Positions 32,354-41,875 are shown, counted from the stretch's first letter. The stretch: 64,000 bases of DNA from Deltaproteobacteria bacterium IMCC39524 (GCA_029667085.1 JARUHJ010000003.1:372001-436000); one strand, 5' to 3'. Notes: generated by a model from the sequence alone, not told the origin. Translations and numbers: made by a program.

Positions 32354-35300
32354 CTAACTCAAATCGAGGAATTTATCCAGTCGGTAGCCGACAGCCGCAG
32401 CTCGGGCCAGACGTTGACGCAGGTGCTCGGCAGCTGATGTTGAAATGGCCGGAGCCTCTTTGCCTTGGACTGCACGAAGTTGCAAGATGCCGGCCTGAAG
32501 CGCTATGGCTCCAGCCAGAGCGGTCATACCCTCCTGTAAAAACCAGGTCTGCTCTTGATGCCTGTTGACGCCCAGGAACCTGCTGTTGTCGCGGCCTTGG
32601 CAGAGGTGTGCAAAAGCTTGGGCATCAACAGCCGGGTGTGGTTGCATGCCGGCAGTCTTTGTCAGAAGAGTGGCAAGGAAAACGGCTCTGCCCTGATCGT
32701 CTGACGCAGCGCTTTCCTGCCAGGCAAAATCAAGGCCGTAGGAACCGAATACTTTTAAACAACGAGACTCGTCAGAAAAGCCGAGGGCTTGAGACAGGTT
32801 CTGCAGCATCAGCCAGCTTAGGATTGTTACACCAAGCCCTGCCTGAGAGCGCGTGCCCTGCCATTGCCCGGCGAGCATTTTCTCCACCGCTTCAGCCGCA
32901 GCTAATTCAGCCAACCAACCGGACACCTCTGCGAAGAGAGCCTTTAGGTCGATCTGTGGAGTCGAATGACTTTCAAAACCTTCTATTGACGAACCGATCA
33001 TGCTGGCGAAGGCGTTACACTCTGCACTCATTTCCGTCATGATTTTATCGATCGGGCCGGTCGGTTGGGCTGTCACCAAGCCGCCCGCCAGAACATGGAG
33101 GCGGCCCTGATCAAAGAGCGCTGCGAAAGCCTTCCAGAGAGGTTGATAGACTATTCTCAGCCGTTCGCGCTCAAGGTTGGAGACCGTGCGACCATTGAGG
33201 TGCTGATAAAGTTTCTGCCAGGAGCCGTCTTCGTCGCTGAGCGTCTGGAAATCACTGAACACACGGTGTTCGTAGCCATCAAGCTGCAGCTCGAGGCCAT
33301 GAGACAGTTGCTCTCGAGAGGCCAGTTGTTGGTTGCCCTGCAGGTCATGAAAACGGCAGAAAGGGTCGCCGGACCGATCAAGTCCCAGCTCTTGCCAGAA
33401 GGGTGGCATCGGCAGGGCGAGGCCTTCCTCCTCTGGCGAGGCTTTGTCGGCAGCCAGATGAATTCGTCCCCGGGTTGCTTGAGTTTTATTGTTATAAACG
33501 ACCAGGAACTTCTGTCCGATTGGGCCGTTGCTGTAGGCGAAGACGTTTTCATCCACACCCTGGTCGGTCATGAAATCGTAAAGAGAAAAATATTCGATAT
33601 CGGCGAACAAGTGACGTGAGCGTAAAAGAGGAAAGACCTGTTGCTCATGATGCTGAATAAATCCGACATCCGGCTCTTCTTTCCAGTAGGCGCGACGATA
33701 CTCCATGCCATATTTTTCACGGTAACCTTCAACCTGGCCATGGCCGAACATCGGCAGACCGGGCAGGGTGGCCAGCAGGGTGGAGACGCCGAAATATTTG
33801 TCGCCTTTGCCGAACTGTTCAACGGCGGTCGCTTCGTCCGGATTGTTCATGAAATTGACGTAGCGCTTTAATATGCCAGGATTGTAGGCCAGCGTGTCTT
33901 TAAGAATCTGGCGGTACTTGGTGTTCTCTTCGCGCTTGAGCATATTCATAAAGGCGCTGTTGTAAACCCGGTGCATGCCCAGGTTGCGTACAAAATAGCT
34001 CTCCATCAGCCAGAAGGCCTCGGCGATCAGGAGCGTGTCCGGAGCTTCCCGGTTAATGCGGTCCACCACTTCACGCCAGAACTCGACCGGGAAGGCCGCG
34101 GTAAAATCCTCGTCGGACAGGGCAAAGGCCGAACGCGACTGGACTCCGGCGCTGCCTCCCGGTGGCGGAAACCAAAGGCGGCGGAAATGCTTGCGTGCCA
34201 GGGTCATAGCGGCGTCAAAGCGGATCAGACTGAAACGCCGGGCAACGGCAAGGATCAGGTCGCTCATGGCCTGTCGGACTTCCGGCATCAGGAAGTTCAG
34301 TTGAGCCGTGTCGTTCCAGGGCATATGAGTGCCATCGTTGCCATGATAGATATAGCGGTGCTGACCGCTGTTATGGTCATGATGCTCAAAGACCACTGCC
34401 GCATCACTGTGATCCCAGTAACCCTTTTCAATGCGAATGCCGATCCCCTCCATCTCGCACAGGTCCGGCCCGCTGAAATCATAGGCCGGATAGGGGGGCT
34501 GGTCGGTTTGTAGAAACCAGTCAGGGTGTTCCTTGACCAGTTCTGAGTCGATGCCGGTATGGTTGGGGACGACGTCGCAGGCCAAGCGTATGCCGTGCTG
34601 ACGACAACGAGCCTCGAGAGCCTGCAAGGCGTTCTCGCCGCCCAGCTCTTCTGCAATCCGGTAGGCATGCAGTGCGTATGCGGACGCTTCCGCTTCCGGG
34701 TTGCCGCACAGTTGCTTGATGCGTTTAGAGGCACTGGAACGCTCCCAGATACCGATCAGCCAGAGAGCATTGAAGCCCCGATTTGCCAGGCTGACCAGTT
34801 CTTCCTCCGGAATGTCTGCCAGGGTGGTGATGCTGCGCTGATAATGACTGCTGAGCTGGTCGAGCCAGATGTAGATCGATTTCGCCAGCAGGACGCTGGT
34901 GGTCATCCAGTCGGTATCGGCAGTAAAGGCTGCGGCGGCATCACTGCCGTCGCCTTCGCCAAAGAGCGGCATAGGCGATGGCCCGGGACCCGGTAGATAA
35001 GCGCGGCTCTCTTCTTCGGTGAGGGCGATGGCAATCTGCATCCTGGTTACCACCTCTTGCGGCAGCCATGGCGACCAGTTCTTAATGATATAAGAAATCT
35101 GCTCGGCCAGATTGTGCGGGTTCTCCTTCGCAGGTCTGCGCAGTAACTCCGGCAGCGATTTGCCATGCTCTCGCAATGGCTCCGCCTGTCCGGCGAATTG
35201 CATTATCAGGCTGCGATAATCAAGGCGTGAGGCCAAATCGCTGTCATCGAGAAGGTCTTTGAAAGATTCTGTCGCCGGGTTTTCGCTCAGGGCGTCGAGG

Positions 35301-35701
35301 AAGAAGAGGTCGGAAAGCAATGCCTGTCTGGCCTGAATGGCTGCTGTTGCCATGCCCGGTTCGTTGACCAGGCTGAGGGCTTCGCCGGGATAGCATTCAA
35401 GATAAGATTGATAGGCTGTCGATAGCTCGGGAAGAGCCTGTTCACCTTTGGCTGAATGAATTGTAGCGAGGCCCGGCTGTAAACCCATTTGCGGCAGGTA
35501 ATGTCGGGCCATCCCTCTGGAGGCTGTTGTTAACAGTGCGAAAAGGTAGACCTCTGCTCCGGAACTCTGCCGCCAGAGAGCTATCTTGCGAGCCGCATGG
35601 ATATCAATGTCACCTTCTGCGACCTTCCTTAAACCTGCTTCTTGCAAGAGATAAAGGGCCTGCTTTTTCAGTAATAACTTATTGATAAAAGTTTGGGGCA
35701 T
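32354..35701 (-). CDS. Large GH13 alpha-amylase family protein
   Basis: A 1115-residue protein with a glycoside hydrolase family 13 barrel in the middle. The catalytic residues are expected at RFDAAMTLARKHF (nucleophile Asp), LLIAEAFW (acid/base Glu) and MNNPDEA (third Asp). The first ~270 residues are a helical region without a family I recognise, and the C-terminal ~250 residues are also helical. The same architecture occurs in other Desulfuromonadia next to glgA. It probably acts in glycogen or maltodextrin turnover in the cytoplasm, since no signal peptide is seen. Confidence 0.82.
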   Translation of the reverse strand: MPQTFINKLLLKKQALYLLQEAGLRKVAEGDIDIHAARKIALWRQSSGAEVYLFALLTTASRGMARHYLPQMGLQPGLATIHSAKGEQALPELSTAYQSYLECYPGEALSLVNEPGMATAAIQARQALLSDLFFLDALSENPATESFKDLLDDSDLASRLDYRSLIMQFAGQAEPLREHGKSLPELLRRPAKENPHNLAEQISYIIKNWSPWLPQEVVTRMQIAIALTEEESRAYLPGPGPSPMPLFGEGDGSDAAAAFTADTDWMTTSVLLAKSIYIWLDQLSSHYQRSITTLADIPEEELVSLANRGFNALWLIGIWERSSASKRIKQLCGNPEAEASAYALHAYRIAEELGGENALQALEARCRQHGIRLACDVVPNHTGIDSELVKEHPDWFLQTDQPPYPAYDFSGPDLCEMEGIGIRIEKGYWDHSDAAVVFEHHDHNSGQHRYIYHGNDGTHMPWNDTAQLNFLMPEVRQAMSDLILAVARRFSLIRFDAAMTLARKHFRRLWFPPPGGSAGVQSRSAFALSDEDFTAAFPVEFWREVVDRINREAPDTLLIAEAFWLMESYFVRNLGMHRVYNSAFMNMLKREENTKYRQILKDTLAYNPGILKRYVNFMNNPDEATAVEQFGKGDKYFGVSTLLATLPGLPMFGHGQVEGYREKYGMEYRRAYWKEEPDVGFIQHHEQQVFPLLRSRHLFADIEYFSLYDFMTDQGVDENVFAYSNGPIGQKFLVVYNNKTQATRGRIHLAADKASPEEEGLALPMPPFWQELGLDRSGDPFCRFHDLQGNQQLASREQLSHGLELQLDGYEHRVFSDFQTLSDEDGSWQKLYQHLNGRTVSNLERERLRIVYQPLWKAFAALFDQGRLHVLAGGLVTAQPTGPIDKIMTEMSAECNAFASMIGSSIEGFESHSTPQIDLKALFAEVSGWLAELAAAEAVEKMLAGQWQGTRSQAGLGVTILSWLMLQNLSQALGFSDESRCLKVFGSYGLDFAWQESAASDDQGRAVFLATLLTKTAGMQPHPAVDAQAFAHLCQGRDNSRFLGVNRHQEQTWFLQEGMTALAGAIALQAGILQLRAVQGKEAPAISTSAAEHLRQRLARAAAVGYRLDKFLDLS

Positions 35702-35824
35702 TGAGTTTCAGGCTCCGATTCCTGATCATTATTGAAAACTCAAAATCACATAAAAGCGACTGTGCTTTTCAGTTAGCAGGGTGCATTGAGCACTACCTGG
35801 GCATTGCTGTCAATCACGTGAAAG

Positions 35825-38344
35825 TTAGCACGGGTCAATATCGGCCAGTTCGGCGAGCCAGCCGGAGACTTTCACGCGATAAAGTTCGATCAGCTCGTTA
35901 GCGACCTTTTCCTCTGTGGTTTCAACGTAGATGTGAGCGATCGGGCGGTGTTGGTCGGGCAGGACCAGAACCCATCCCTGTTTCGAGTCGATGCGCACGC
36001 CATCGGTAAACGAGGCTCGTTGGTCGACGGCGTACTCACTCATCCTGCGCATCAGCCCACCCTTGCTCTCCCAGGGGCATGACAGTTCCAGGTGATGGTA
36101 ATGGTTGCGGGGGAGTGTGGCGAAAGCCTGGTCCAGTGACAGTTTGGCACGTACTGAGAGTTCCATGATCTTGGCGGTAGCAAAAAGGCCGTCGAAGTTT
36201 GGCTGAAATTTTGGGAAGCCGAAACGGTCATCCATCGAGGCCACAAAACGGACCTTCCGGCTGCGGGCTGCGTCGACAAGCGAGCAACCGTCAGAGCGGG
36301 TGCGCTCCACGGTCAAACCGGCAGCCTTGGCCAGCTCGTCAACCGCTTGAGGAGCCGCAACCGGGACAACCAATCGACCCTCGTTCTCCGCTGCGCAAAC
36401 CAGAACAGTAAGGACGCTAATCGCCTCACGGTTTGAGAAGACGTGTCCTGCACCGCTGACGACACGGAGTTTTTCTCCGGAAGGGCCGACCCAGAAGCCG
36501 GCGTCAGCCTCAAGGGTTTTGACGATGCGGCTCAGCCGATCCAGGGCGGCGTCCAGTTCGTCGGTTGACATGTCCATGGTTTTCTCATGAACGTGCGAGT
36601 TCAACTCTGTTACCTCAAAATCGAGGTCAGCGAGCAGACCTGGCAACAGGTCTGCGGCAGGAGAATGATTGAGGTCAAGGACGACCTTCGGGGAAGCTTT
36701 CTTCAGTAAGTCGCTGTCCAGCCCGCGCAGAAATCCTTCGCGATAGAAATCATAAATACGAGGCAATTCTTCGATGCCGCCCGGTTCAGAATGATGGGCG
36801 CGGCGAAAGTTCTCCTTAAAGTAGATGCGTTCAATCCCTTTGGCCGTGCCCGAAGGGATTTCGTTACCATCGGCATCAAAGAAAATAATCTCCGTGGCGG
36901 CAGGATCTTCTGGTGACTGGCGAAAATGTATGCCGCCAACTTCACCGAAGGTCGTCAGCTTGTAGCGTAACACCGGCAGTGAGATCATCTTGATGTCACG
37001 AACGTTCACCCCGGCGGAAAGCAAGCCGCCGACGAAAGAGCGTTTAAGCATTCGCGACGAGCGAATGGCATCGCGCCCGACCAGGATAAAACTGTCCTTC
37101 GGCAGCGTTGATCCGTAGGCTGCACCGAGGCGGGCAGTGAACTCCGGTGTCAACTCAACGTTGGTCATGCCGCGGACCAGGGCTCCTTCGAAGAGGCTTT
37201 TACGCCACTTCTCTCCCCAGATCAGGTTGGTCGACACGGTCGACCCGCTTTCAATGACCTTGCGCGGCCAGATTTTGACATTGGGTCGAATATTGACGTC
37301 ATCACCGATCATCGTCTCATCCGCAATCACAACGCCGGATTCGATGACCGAATTCTTGCCGACGCGAACCCGGTGCCCGAGATTCGACCCTGTGATCCTT
37401 GTCCCCGCCTTGATGTAGACGTTATCCCAGAGAATGGCATCCTCAAGCGTGACACCCTCCTCGATCTGGCAGTTACGGCCAACCACGCAGTTGGTAAGGC
37501 TTGCATTGCCTTCGATCCGGGTGTTACCCCCCAGAACGACCATGCCGGAGAGCCTGGCCTGTTCGTCGACCTGGGCGTCAGGGCTGATAAATATCCTCTC
37601 TTCTGTCGACCTGGCTGGCTCATGAACCTTTACAGTGATCCTGCCGTGGCAGATATCCTGGCATGCCTCGAGGTATGCCTCCGGATTGCCGATGTCGGCC
37701 CAGTAGCCTTGCAGGTCGCAACCAAACAGATCGTCTGCATTCTCAAGCATTTTGGGGAAGACATCCTTGGCCCAGTCACGATTTTCTCCCTCCGGGATAA
37801 GCTCCAGAACTTCCGGTTCCAGAATATAGATGCCCGTGTTGATGGTGTCGGAAAAGACTTCTCCCCAACCGGGTTTCTCGAGGAACTTGGTGATGCGGGA
37901 CTCTTTGTCGGTGATAACAACACCAAATTGAAGAGGGTCGGTGACCGCTGTCAGGGTGATGGTCGCCTTCGCCTGTTTTTTCTCATGGAATGCGATTGCT
38001 TTTGAGAGGTCGAAATCGGTTAAAAGATCACCACTGATAATCATAAATCTTTCATCGAGGTGTTTCGCTGCAGCCTTGACTGCGCCGGCGGTACCAAAGT
38101 CCTCCAAGGGGGTTACATAAGTGATATGGACGCCGAACTCGCTGCCGTCACCGAAATATTTTTTGATGACTTCCGGCTGGTGGAAAAGCAGTAACACCAG
38201 GTCGGTAATACCATGTTGTTTGAGCAGGTTAACGATGTGTTCCATGATCGGTCGGTTGATCAGGGGGATCATCGGCTTGGGCATGCTGATGGTTAGAGGA
38301 TGAATGCGGGTGCCGAAGCCTCCCGCCATGATGACAGCTTTCAA
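35825..38344 (-). CDS. Mannose-1-phosphate guanylyltransferase with phosphomannomutase-like domain
   Basis: An 839-residue three-part protein. Residues 1-230 are a nucleotidyltransferase (AVIMAGGFGTRIHPLT and PKPMIPLINRPIMEH), residues about 240-370 a left-handed beta-helix with hexapeptide repeats, and residues about 380-839 a phosphohexomutase-like region. The mutase loop retains the serine (GGIHFRQSPEDP versus the usual TASHNP) but the metal motif DGDxDR is degenerate (VGPSGEKLR), so the mutase activity is doubtful. The start is TTG at 38344 with AAGGAG six bases upstream. The product would be GDP-mannose or a related nucleotide sugar. Confidence 0.85.
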   Translation of the reverse strand: MKAVIMAGGFGTRIHPLTISMPKPMIPLINRPIMEHIVNLLKQHGITDLVLLLFHQPEVIKKYFGDGSEFGVHITYVTPLEDFGTAGAVKAAAKHLDERFMIISGDLLTDFDLSKAIAFHEKKQAKATITLTAVTDPLQFGVVITDKESRITKFLEKPGWGEVFSDTINTGIYILEPEVLELIPEGENRDWAKDVFPKMLENADDLFGCDLQGYWADIGNPEAYLEACQDICHGRITVKVHEPARSTEERIFISPDAQVDEQARLSGMVVLGGNTRIEGNASLTNCVVGRNCQIEEGVTLEDAILWDNVYIKAGTRITGSNLGHRVRVGKNSVIESGVVIADETMIGDDVNIRPNVKIWPRKVIESGSTVSTNLIWGEKWRKSLFEGALVRGMTNVELTPEFTARLGAAYGSTLPKDSFILVGRDAIRSSRMLKRSFVGGLLSAGVNVRDIKMISLPVLRYKLTTFGEVGGIHFRQSPEDPAATEIIFFDADGNEIPSGTAKGIERIYFKENFRRAHHSEPGGIEELPRIYDFYREGFLRGLDSDLLKKASPKVVLDLNHSPAADLLPGLLADLDFEVTELNSHVHEKTMDMSTDELDAALDRLSRIVKTLEADAGFWVGPSGEKLRVVSGAGHVFSNREAISVLTVLVCAAENEGRLVVPVAAPQAVDELAKAAGLTVERTRSDGCSLVDAARSRKVRFVASMDDRFGFPKFQPNFDGLFATAKIMELSVRAKLSLDQAFATLPRNHYHHLELSCPWESKGGLMRRMSEYAVDQRASFTDGVRIDSKQGWVLVLPDQHRPIAHIYVETTEEKVANELIELYRVKVSGWLAELADIDPC

Positions 38345-38398
38345 TGAAGTCTCCTTAACTGGTGATAAGGTGGGGCCTGGTTCTCCTTGGTGGAGATG

Positions 38399-38755
38399 TC
38401 AGGGTTTTGCGAGTTGTCGGCGGACTTCATTTTTCAGTTCGTCGAGATTGGAACTTTTGACCACGTAGGCATCTGCCAGCCAGGAGGAAAAATCCTCCTT
38501 GTAACTACTGTAAGCGGTGCAGAGGATCACCGGGGTTTTCTCACTTTCGTGGGCTATTTGCTGCAGGAGTTCCAGGCCGCTTTCCTGGCCAAGCTGGATG
38601 TCGAGGACGATCAGGTCGAAAACCTGATGACGCAGCTGCTCCAGCGCTTCGCTGCGGTTACCACAAGTAACAACGGTATGGCCTTCATCTTCTAGCTCAG
38701 CAGCGAAAAGGTGCTGGATATCTCCCTCATCATCAATAACCAACAGGTGTGCCAT
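38399..38755 (-). CDS. Single-domain response regulator
   Basis: A 118-residue receiver domain without an output domain. The acidic pair is in VIDDEGD, the phosphoacceptor is D52 (LIVLDIQLG), the switch Thr in VILCTAYSS and the conserved Lys in YVVKSSN. AAGGAG before the ATG at 38755 fixes the start. It lies just upstream of the guanylyltransferase gene on the same strand (54 bases), so it may be in that operon. No partner kinase is adjacent; it could act in a phosphorelay or in protein-protein signalling. Confidence 0.9.
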   Translation of the reverse strand: MAHLLVIDDEGDIQHLFAAELEDEGHTVVTCGNRSEALEQLRHQVFDLIVLDIQLGQESGLELLQQIAHESEKTPVILCTAYSSYKEDFSSWLADAYVVKSSNLDELKNEVRRQLAKP

Positions 38756-38965
38756 GGTGTACTCCTTACAGGGCGTGTTGAGAACCCGTTCATTATACCA
38801 ACACACCGCTTTCTGGCAATGCCGTCGGTCTCTTTGTCCTCTTGCTCCCGCCAGAACAAGGTGGCATAGTTAATGTGAATATGACACCCTAGCAGGCTGA
38901 TTCTTCTTGTTTTCAGCCCGTTTCCTTATTACCCCTACTGCCACGTGCATTCTTTGGTTTAATCG

Positions 38966-39883
38966 ATGAAGTCTTATCAGCTTTTCTCCAGTCACCTTAA
39001 AAAACGCTTCGGTGGCCGTGTCCACAAAATCTCCGTTGACGCAGGCTTTGGTTGCCCCAATCGCAATGGCGGTCGGTCTGGCGCCGGTTGTCTCTTCTGC
39101 GACCCGGGTGGTTCCGGCGCCGTTGGCATAGAACGTCAGCTGAGTGTCGCCGCACAGATTGAGCAGGGCAAGGAGGTCATGACCCGCAAGTATAAGGCGG
39201 GCAAGTTCATGGCCTATTTTCAGCCTTTTTCCAACACCCTTGCTCCTGTTGACGTTTTGCGTGCCCTTTATGATGAAGCACTGGACGTTGAGGATGTGGT
39301 CGGCCTGGCGATTGGCACGCGGCCAGACTGTGTTCCTGCCGAGGTTCTGGACCTGCTTGCAGAATATCATGAAAAAACCTACCTCTGGTTGGAGTTGGGA
39401 CTGCAGAGCAGCCACGATCGTACTCTTGACTGGTTGAAGCGTGGTCATGACTTTGCGACTTTTGTCGAGGCTTTGCAGGGCGCAAAATCGCGCGGTTTGC
39501 GTATCTGTGTGCACGTGATTCTCGGTCTGCCAGGTGAAAGTCGAGCCGACATACTGAAGACTATGGATGCTCTTGCAGAGTTACAGGTCGAGGGCGTGAA
39601 ACTGCACCTGCTTCATGTTCTTCAGGATACGCCTCTTGGCGACCTCTATGTCGAGGGTGAAATTTCAGTGATGGGCATGGAGGAGTATGTTGCGCTGGTT
39701 GTCGATTGCATGGAGCGTCTGCATCCCGAGACTTTGATTCACCGTCTGACCGGTGATGGCCCCAGGGCGCAACTTTTGGCACCGCTCTGGTCGCTCAAAA
39801 AATGGGAGGTTCTCAACGCGATTGATGCGGAGTTCGCACGACGCGGGTCGCGTCAGGGAGACTTTTGCCGTTGCTTGGCATAA
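38966..39883 (+). CDS. Radical SAM protein of the TIGR01212/YhcC family
   Basis: A 305-residue radical SAM protein of the YhcC family. The Fe-S cluster motif is CPNRNGGRSGAGCLFC, of the unusual long-spacing type typical of this family. The barrel continues with LWLELGLQSSHDRTLDWLKRGH. The reaction is unknown. The gene stands alone between a minus-strand regulator and a terminator. Confidence 0.9.
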   Translation: MKSYQLFSSHLKKRFGGRVHKISVDAGFGCPNRNGGRSGAGCLFCDPGGSGAVGIERQLSVAAQIEQGKEVMTRKYKAGKFMAYFQPFSNTLAPVDVLRALYDEALDVEDVVGLAIGTRPDCVPAEVLDLLAEYHEKTYLWLELGLQSSHDRTLDWLKRGHDFATFVEALQGAKSRGLRICVHVILGLPGESRADILKTMDALAELQVEGVKLHLLHVLQDTPLGDLYVEGEISVMGMEEYVALVVDCMERLHPETLIHRLTGDGPRAQLLAPLWSLKKWEVLNAIDAEFARRGSRQGDFCRCLA

Positions 39884-39911
39884 AGAAGAGAAGGGCCAGT
39901 CCTGGAAACTG

Positions 39912-39943
39912 AAAACGCCCCCTGTGTCTCAGGAGGCGTTTTT
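39912..39943. terminator. Bidirectional terminator
   Basis: AAAACGCC/GGCGTTTT plus CCTG/CAGG form a stem with loop TGTCT and one mismatch, with A- and T-rich flanks. It can end the radical SAM transcript and, on the other strand, the transcript reading from 40449. Confidence 0.8.
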
Positions 39944-40048
39944 GACAACCGCTGTCGGCTGGGCAGCTGTTTCAGCTGGCCCGCTCCAGGAAAGGAGAAG
40001 AAGGCTTGCCCAGAGGATACTGCCGAATAAAATCAGGTAACGGAACAT
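39929..40048 (-). CDS. Possible small membrane peptide (39 aa)
   Basis: On the minus strand from ATG 40048, 39 codons end in TGA inside the terminator. Residues 4-20 (YLILFGSILWASLLLLS) are strongly hydrophobic. The reading frame is open further upstream (IAFLIFLVGSVILRA), which could add a second helix if translation began at a non-ATG codon. No good ribosome site is seen, so this is weak; it would share a transcript with the cytochrome b5-like gene. Confidence 0.25.
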   Translation of the reverse strand: MFRYLILFGSILWASLLLLSWSGPAETAAQPTAVVKNAS

Positions 40049-40131
40049 GGCGCGGAGGATAACCGAGCCGACCAAAAAAATCAAGAAGGCAATACACCCG
40101 GCAACAGAATTATTGTTTCCATGCCGGGCGG

Positions 40132-40449
40132 CTAAATGACCAGAAAAATGACTATGGCGAAAACAATTGCAGCGATAATAATCCCTAAGGTGACTTTCCC
40201 ACCGCCTGCGGCCGCTGGGGTCGTCGCTTCTTCAAGAGAACCAACAACCGGGAAACGTTCAATCACTGTGCGCACGTGGGGGGCCTGGGTCAGTTCCTCG
40301 GTCAGGTCCTTGCCGGCCTGATGATCAGGGGGGTGCAGCCCATTTTCCCAGCGTGGACTGTCGGTCACATCATAAACCGTTCCGTTTACAGCGATGTATG
40401 CGCGGCGACCGTCGCGGCCATCATGTTCGGCAAGTTCAGCAAGGGTCAT
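40132..40449 (-). CDS. Cytochrome b5-like heme-binding domain protein
   Basis: A 105-residue protein with a cytochrome b5/steroid-binding-like domain at residues 1-75 and a C-terminal transmembrane helix (LGIIIAAIVFAIVIFLVI). The two axial heme histidines fit HPPDHQAG and the APH segment. The A/G-rich linker is typical of a tail-anchored protein. AAGGAG 9 bases before the ATG supports the start. In related Geobacter genes the function is unknown; it may serve electron transfer at the membrane. Confidence 0.85.
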   Translation of the reverse strand: MTLAELAEHDGRDGRRAYIAVNGTVYDVTDSPRWENGLHPPDHQAGKDLTEELTQAPHVRTVIERFPVVGSLEEATTPAAAGGGKVTLGIIIAAIVFAIVIFLVI

Positions 40450-40515
40450 GAGCTCATCTCCTTATTGTACCTATGAGGTCCCCGGAGTTTTGATAATATT
40501 TTAAGTCTTTATTTC

Positions 40516-40545
40516 TTGGTTTAATCTTACCTTAGCCTATATAAT
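40516..40545 (+). promoter_or_regulatory. Candidate sigma70 promoter
   Basis: TTGGTT (40516-40521) and TATAAT (40540-40545) are 18 bases apart, about 50 bases before the MshM-like gene. A small CCCGC/GCGGG hairpin follows. Confidence 0.55.
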
Positions 40546-40594
40546 ACCCGCTATTTGCGGGTTAGCAAGATCGCCGACCTGGGGGGCGTAGTTC

Positions 40595-41515
40595 ATGTAT
40601 CAGGAACATTTCAAGCTGCGGGAAGCTCCATTCTCGCTGACACCTGATCCCGATTATTTTTACAACTACACCGGACATCAACAGGCCCTGAACGTTCTTT
40701 TAGTTGCTTTGCAGAGCGGTGAGGGTCTGATCAAGATTACCGGTGAAGTCGGGACCGGCAAGACTTTGCTGTGCCGGAAATTGCTTGCTGCCCTGGCCAG
40801 TGATTTTAAGGCTATCTATCTTCCTAACCCCTTGTTGACGCCATTTGAACTTTATCAGGCCCTTACAGAAGAGCTGAACATCATGATCCCTCAAGGGATC
40901 ACCATGCATGACCTAGTTAAGCGGATCACCCGGCAACTGGTGCATTTGCGGAAGGGTGGCAAGAAGGCTGTCCTCTGTATTGACGAAGCGCAAGCCATGC
41001 CGAGAGAGAGCCTGGAAGCGTTGCGTCTGCTCAGTAATCTGGAGACGGAAAAGCACAAGCTTCTGCAGATTGTGATCTTCGCCCAGCCGGAGTTGGATGC
41101 GCTACTGGAAAATGATAACTTGAGGCAACTACGCCAGCGCATAACCTTTAGTTATGATTTGCCCGCTCTGGATCGCGCTGCAGTGAGCGGTTATGTCCAT
41201 CATCGTTTAACGGTGGCCGGGCATGAGGGGCCTAGGCTTTTCGATGAGGCTGCTCTGGATGCCGTCTACCGCTCCAGTCGTGGAATCCCCAGACTGGTCA
41301 ATATACTCTGTCACAAAGCCTTGATGGTTGCTTATGGTCAAGGACAAAACGAAGTTGCTCAGGCGCAAGTGAAAATGGCCAGCAGCGACACGGAAGACGC
41401 TACGAAAAGCTCTCGATCCTTCCTGGCCGGGAACTCATTCTACTTCACAATTGGTCTTATTACGGTGCTGGAAGTCGTCCTGGTTGTTTACCTGTTGCGG
41501 AGTGTCTTGTCATGA
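40595..41515 (+). CDS. MshM/ExeA-type AAA ATPase
   Basis: A 306-residue AAA+ ATPase of the ExeA/GspA/MshM type, which helps assemble type II secretion or MSHA pilus machines. Walker A is GEVGTGKTLL (near 50), Walker B is VLCIDEAQ (near 130), and the last ~25 residues (FTIGLITVLEVVLVVYLL) form one transmembrane helix. The periplasmic domain of ExeA is absent. It overlaps the next gene by 4 bases (ATGA). No other pilus or secretion genes lie nearby. Confidence 0.88.
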   Translation: MYQEHFKLREAPFSLTPDPDYFYNYTGHQQALNVLLVALQSGEGLIKITGEVGTGKTLLCRKLLAALASDFKAIYLPNPLLTPFELYQALTEELNIMIPQGITMHDLVKRITRQLVHLRKGGKKAVLCIDEAQAMPRESLEALRLLSNLETEKHKLLQIVIFAQPELDALLENDNLRQLRQRITFSYDLPALDRAAVSGYVHHRLTVAGHEGPRLFDEAALDAVYRSSRGIPRLVNILCHKALMVAYGQGQNEVAQAQVKMASSDTEDATKSSRSFLAGNSFYFTIGLITVLEVVLVVYLLRSVLS

Positions 41516-41811
41516 GCTTGATCAACCAGATGTTGCGTGACTTGCAGCAACAGAAGAAAAATGGCGCATCACCCGGCGTTAAGCCTCCGCGGCGTAGCAT
41601 GTTGGAAAAAATTCCTTACCTGCCCCTGCCCTTTGTGCTGGGTGGCGGAGGGGTTGTCCTGCTTGTCCTCATCTGGTGGATGGCGGGGGTCCTCTCGGAT
41701 GTGATGTTTGGCTTTGAGCCGGCAAACTCAAAAGCTGAAAGCCGCCAGGTCGCCGCGATTGAAGAAGTTTTAGCCCGGGAAGAGCTAAACACTCCCATTA
41801 TAAAGGATTAG
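41512..41811 (+). CDS. MshN/GspB-like membrane protein (short)
   Basis: A 99-residue protein that starts MSLINQMLRDLQQQKK, the hallmark of the N-terminus of MshN/GspB-type partner proteins of ExeA-like ATPases. A transmembrane helix (FVLGGGGVVLLVLIWWMAGVL) follows at about 46-67, then a short periplasmic tail. Typical MshN has a long periplasmic TPR domain, missing here, so this is either a reduced partner or the remains of a larger gene. Translation is coupled to the ATPase gene. Confidence 0.75.
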   Translation: MSLINQMLRDLQQQKKNGASPGVKPPRRSMLEKIPYLPLPFVLGGGGVVLLVLIWWMAGVLSDVMFGFEPANSKAESRQVAAIEEVLAREELNTPIIKD

Positions 41812-41875
41812 CTGACTTTTTTGTTAGCCAGAGACATTGTGTTCCATTGACTGTTAATTCTGCCTCGGGTGATGA

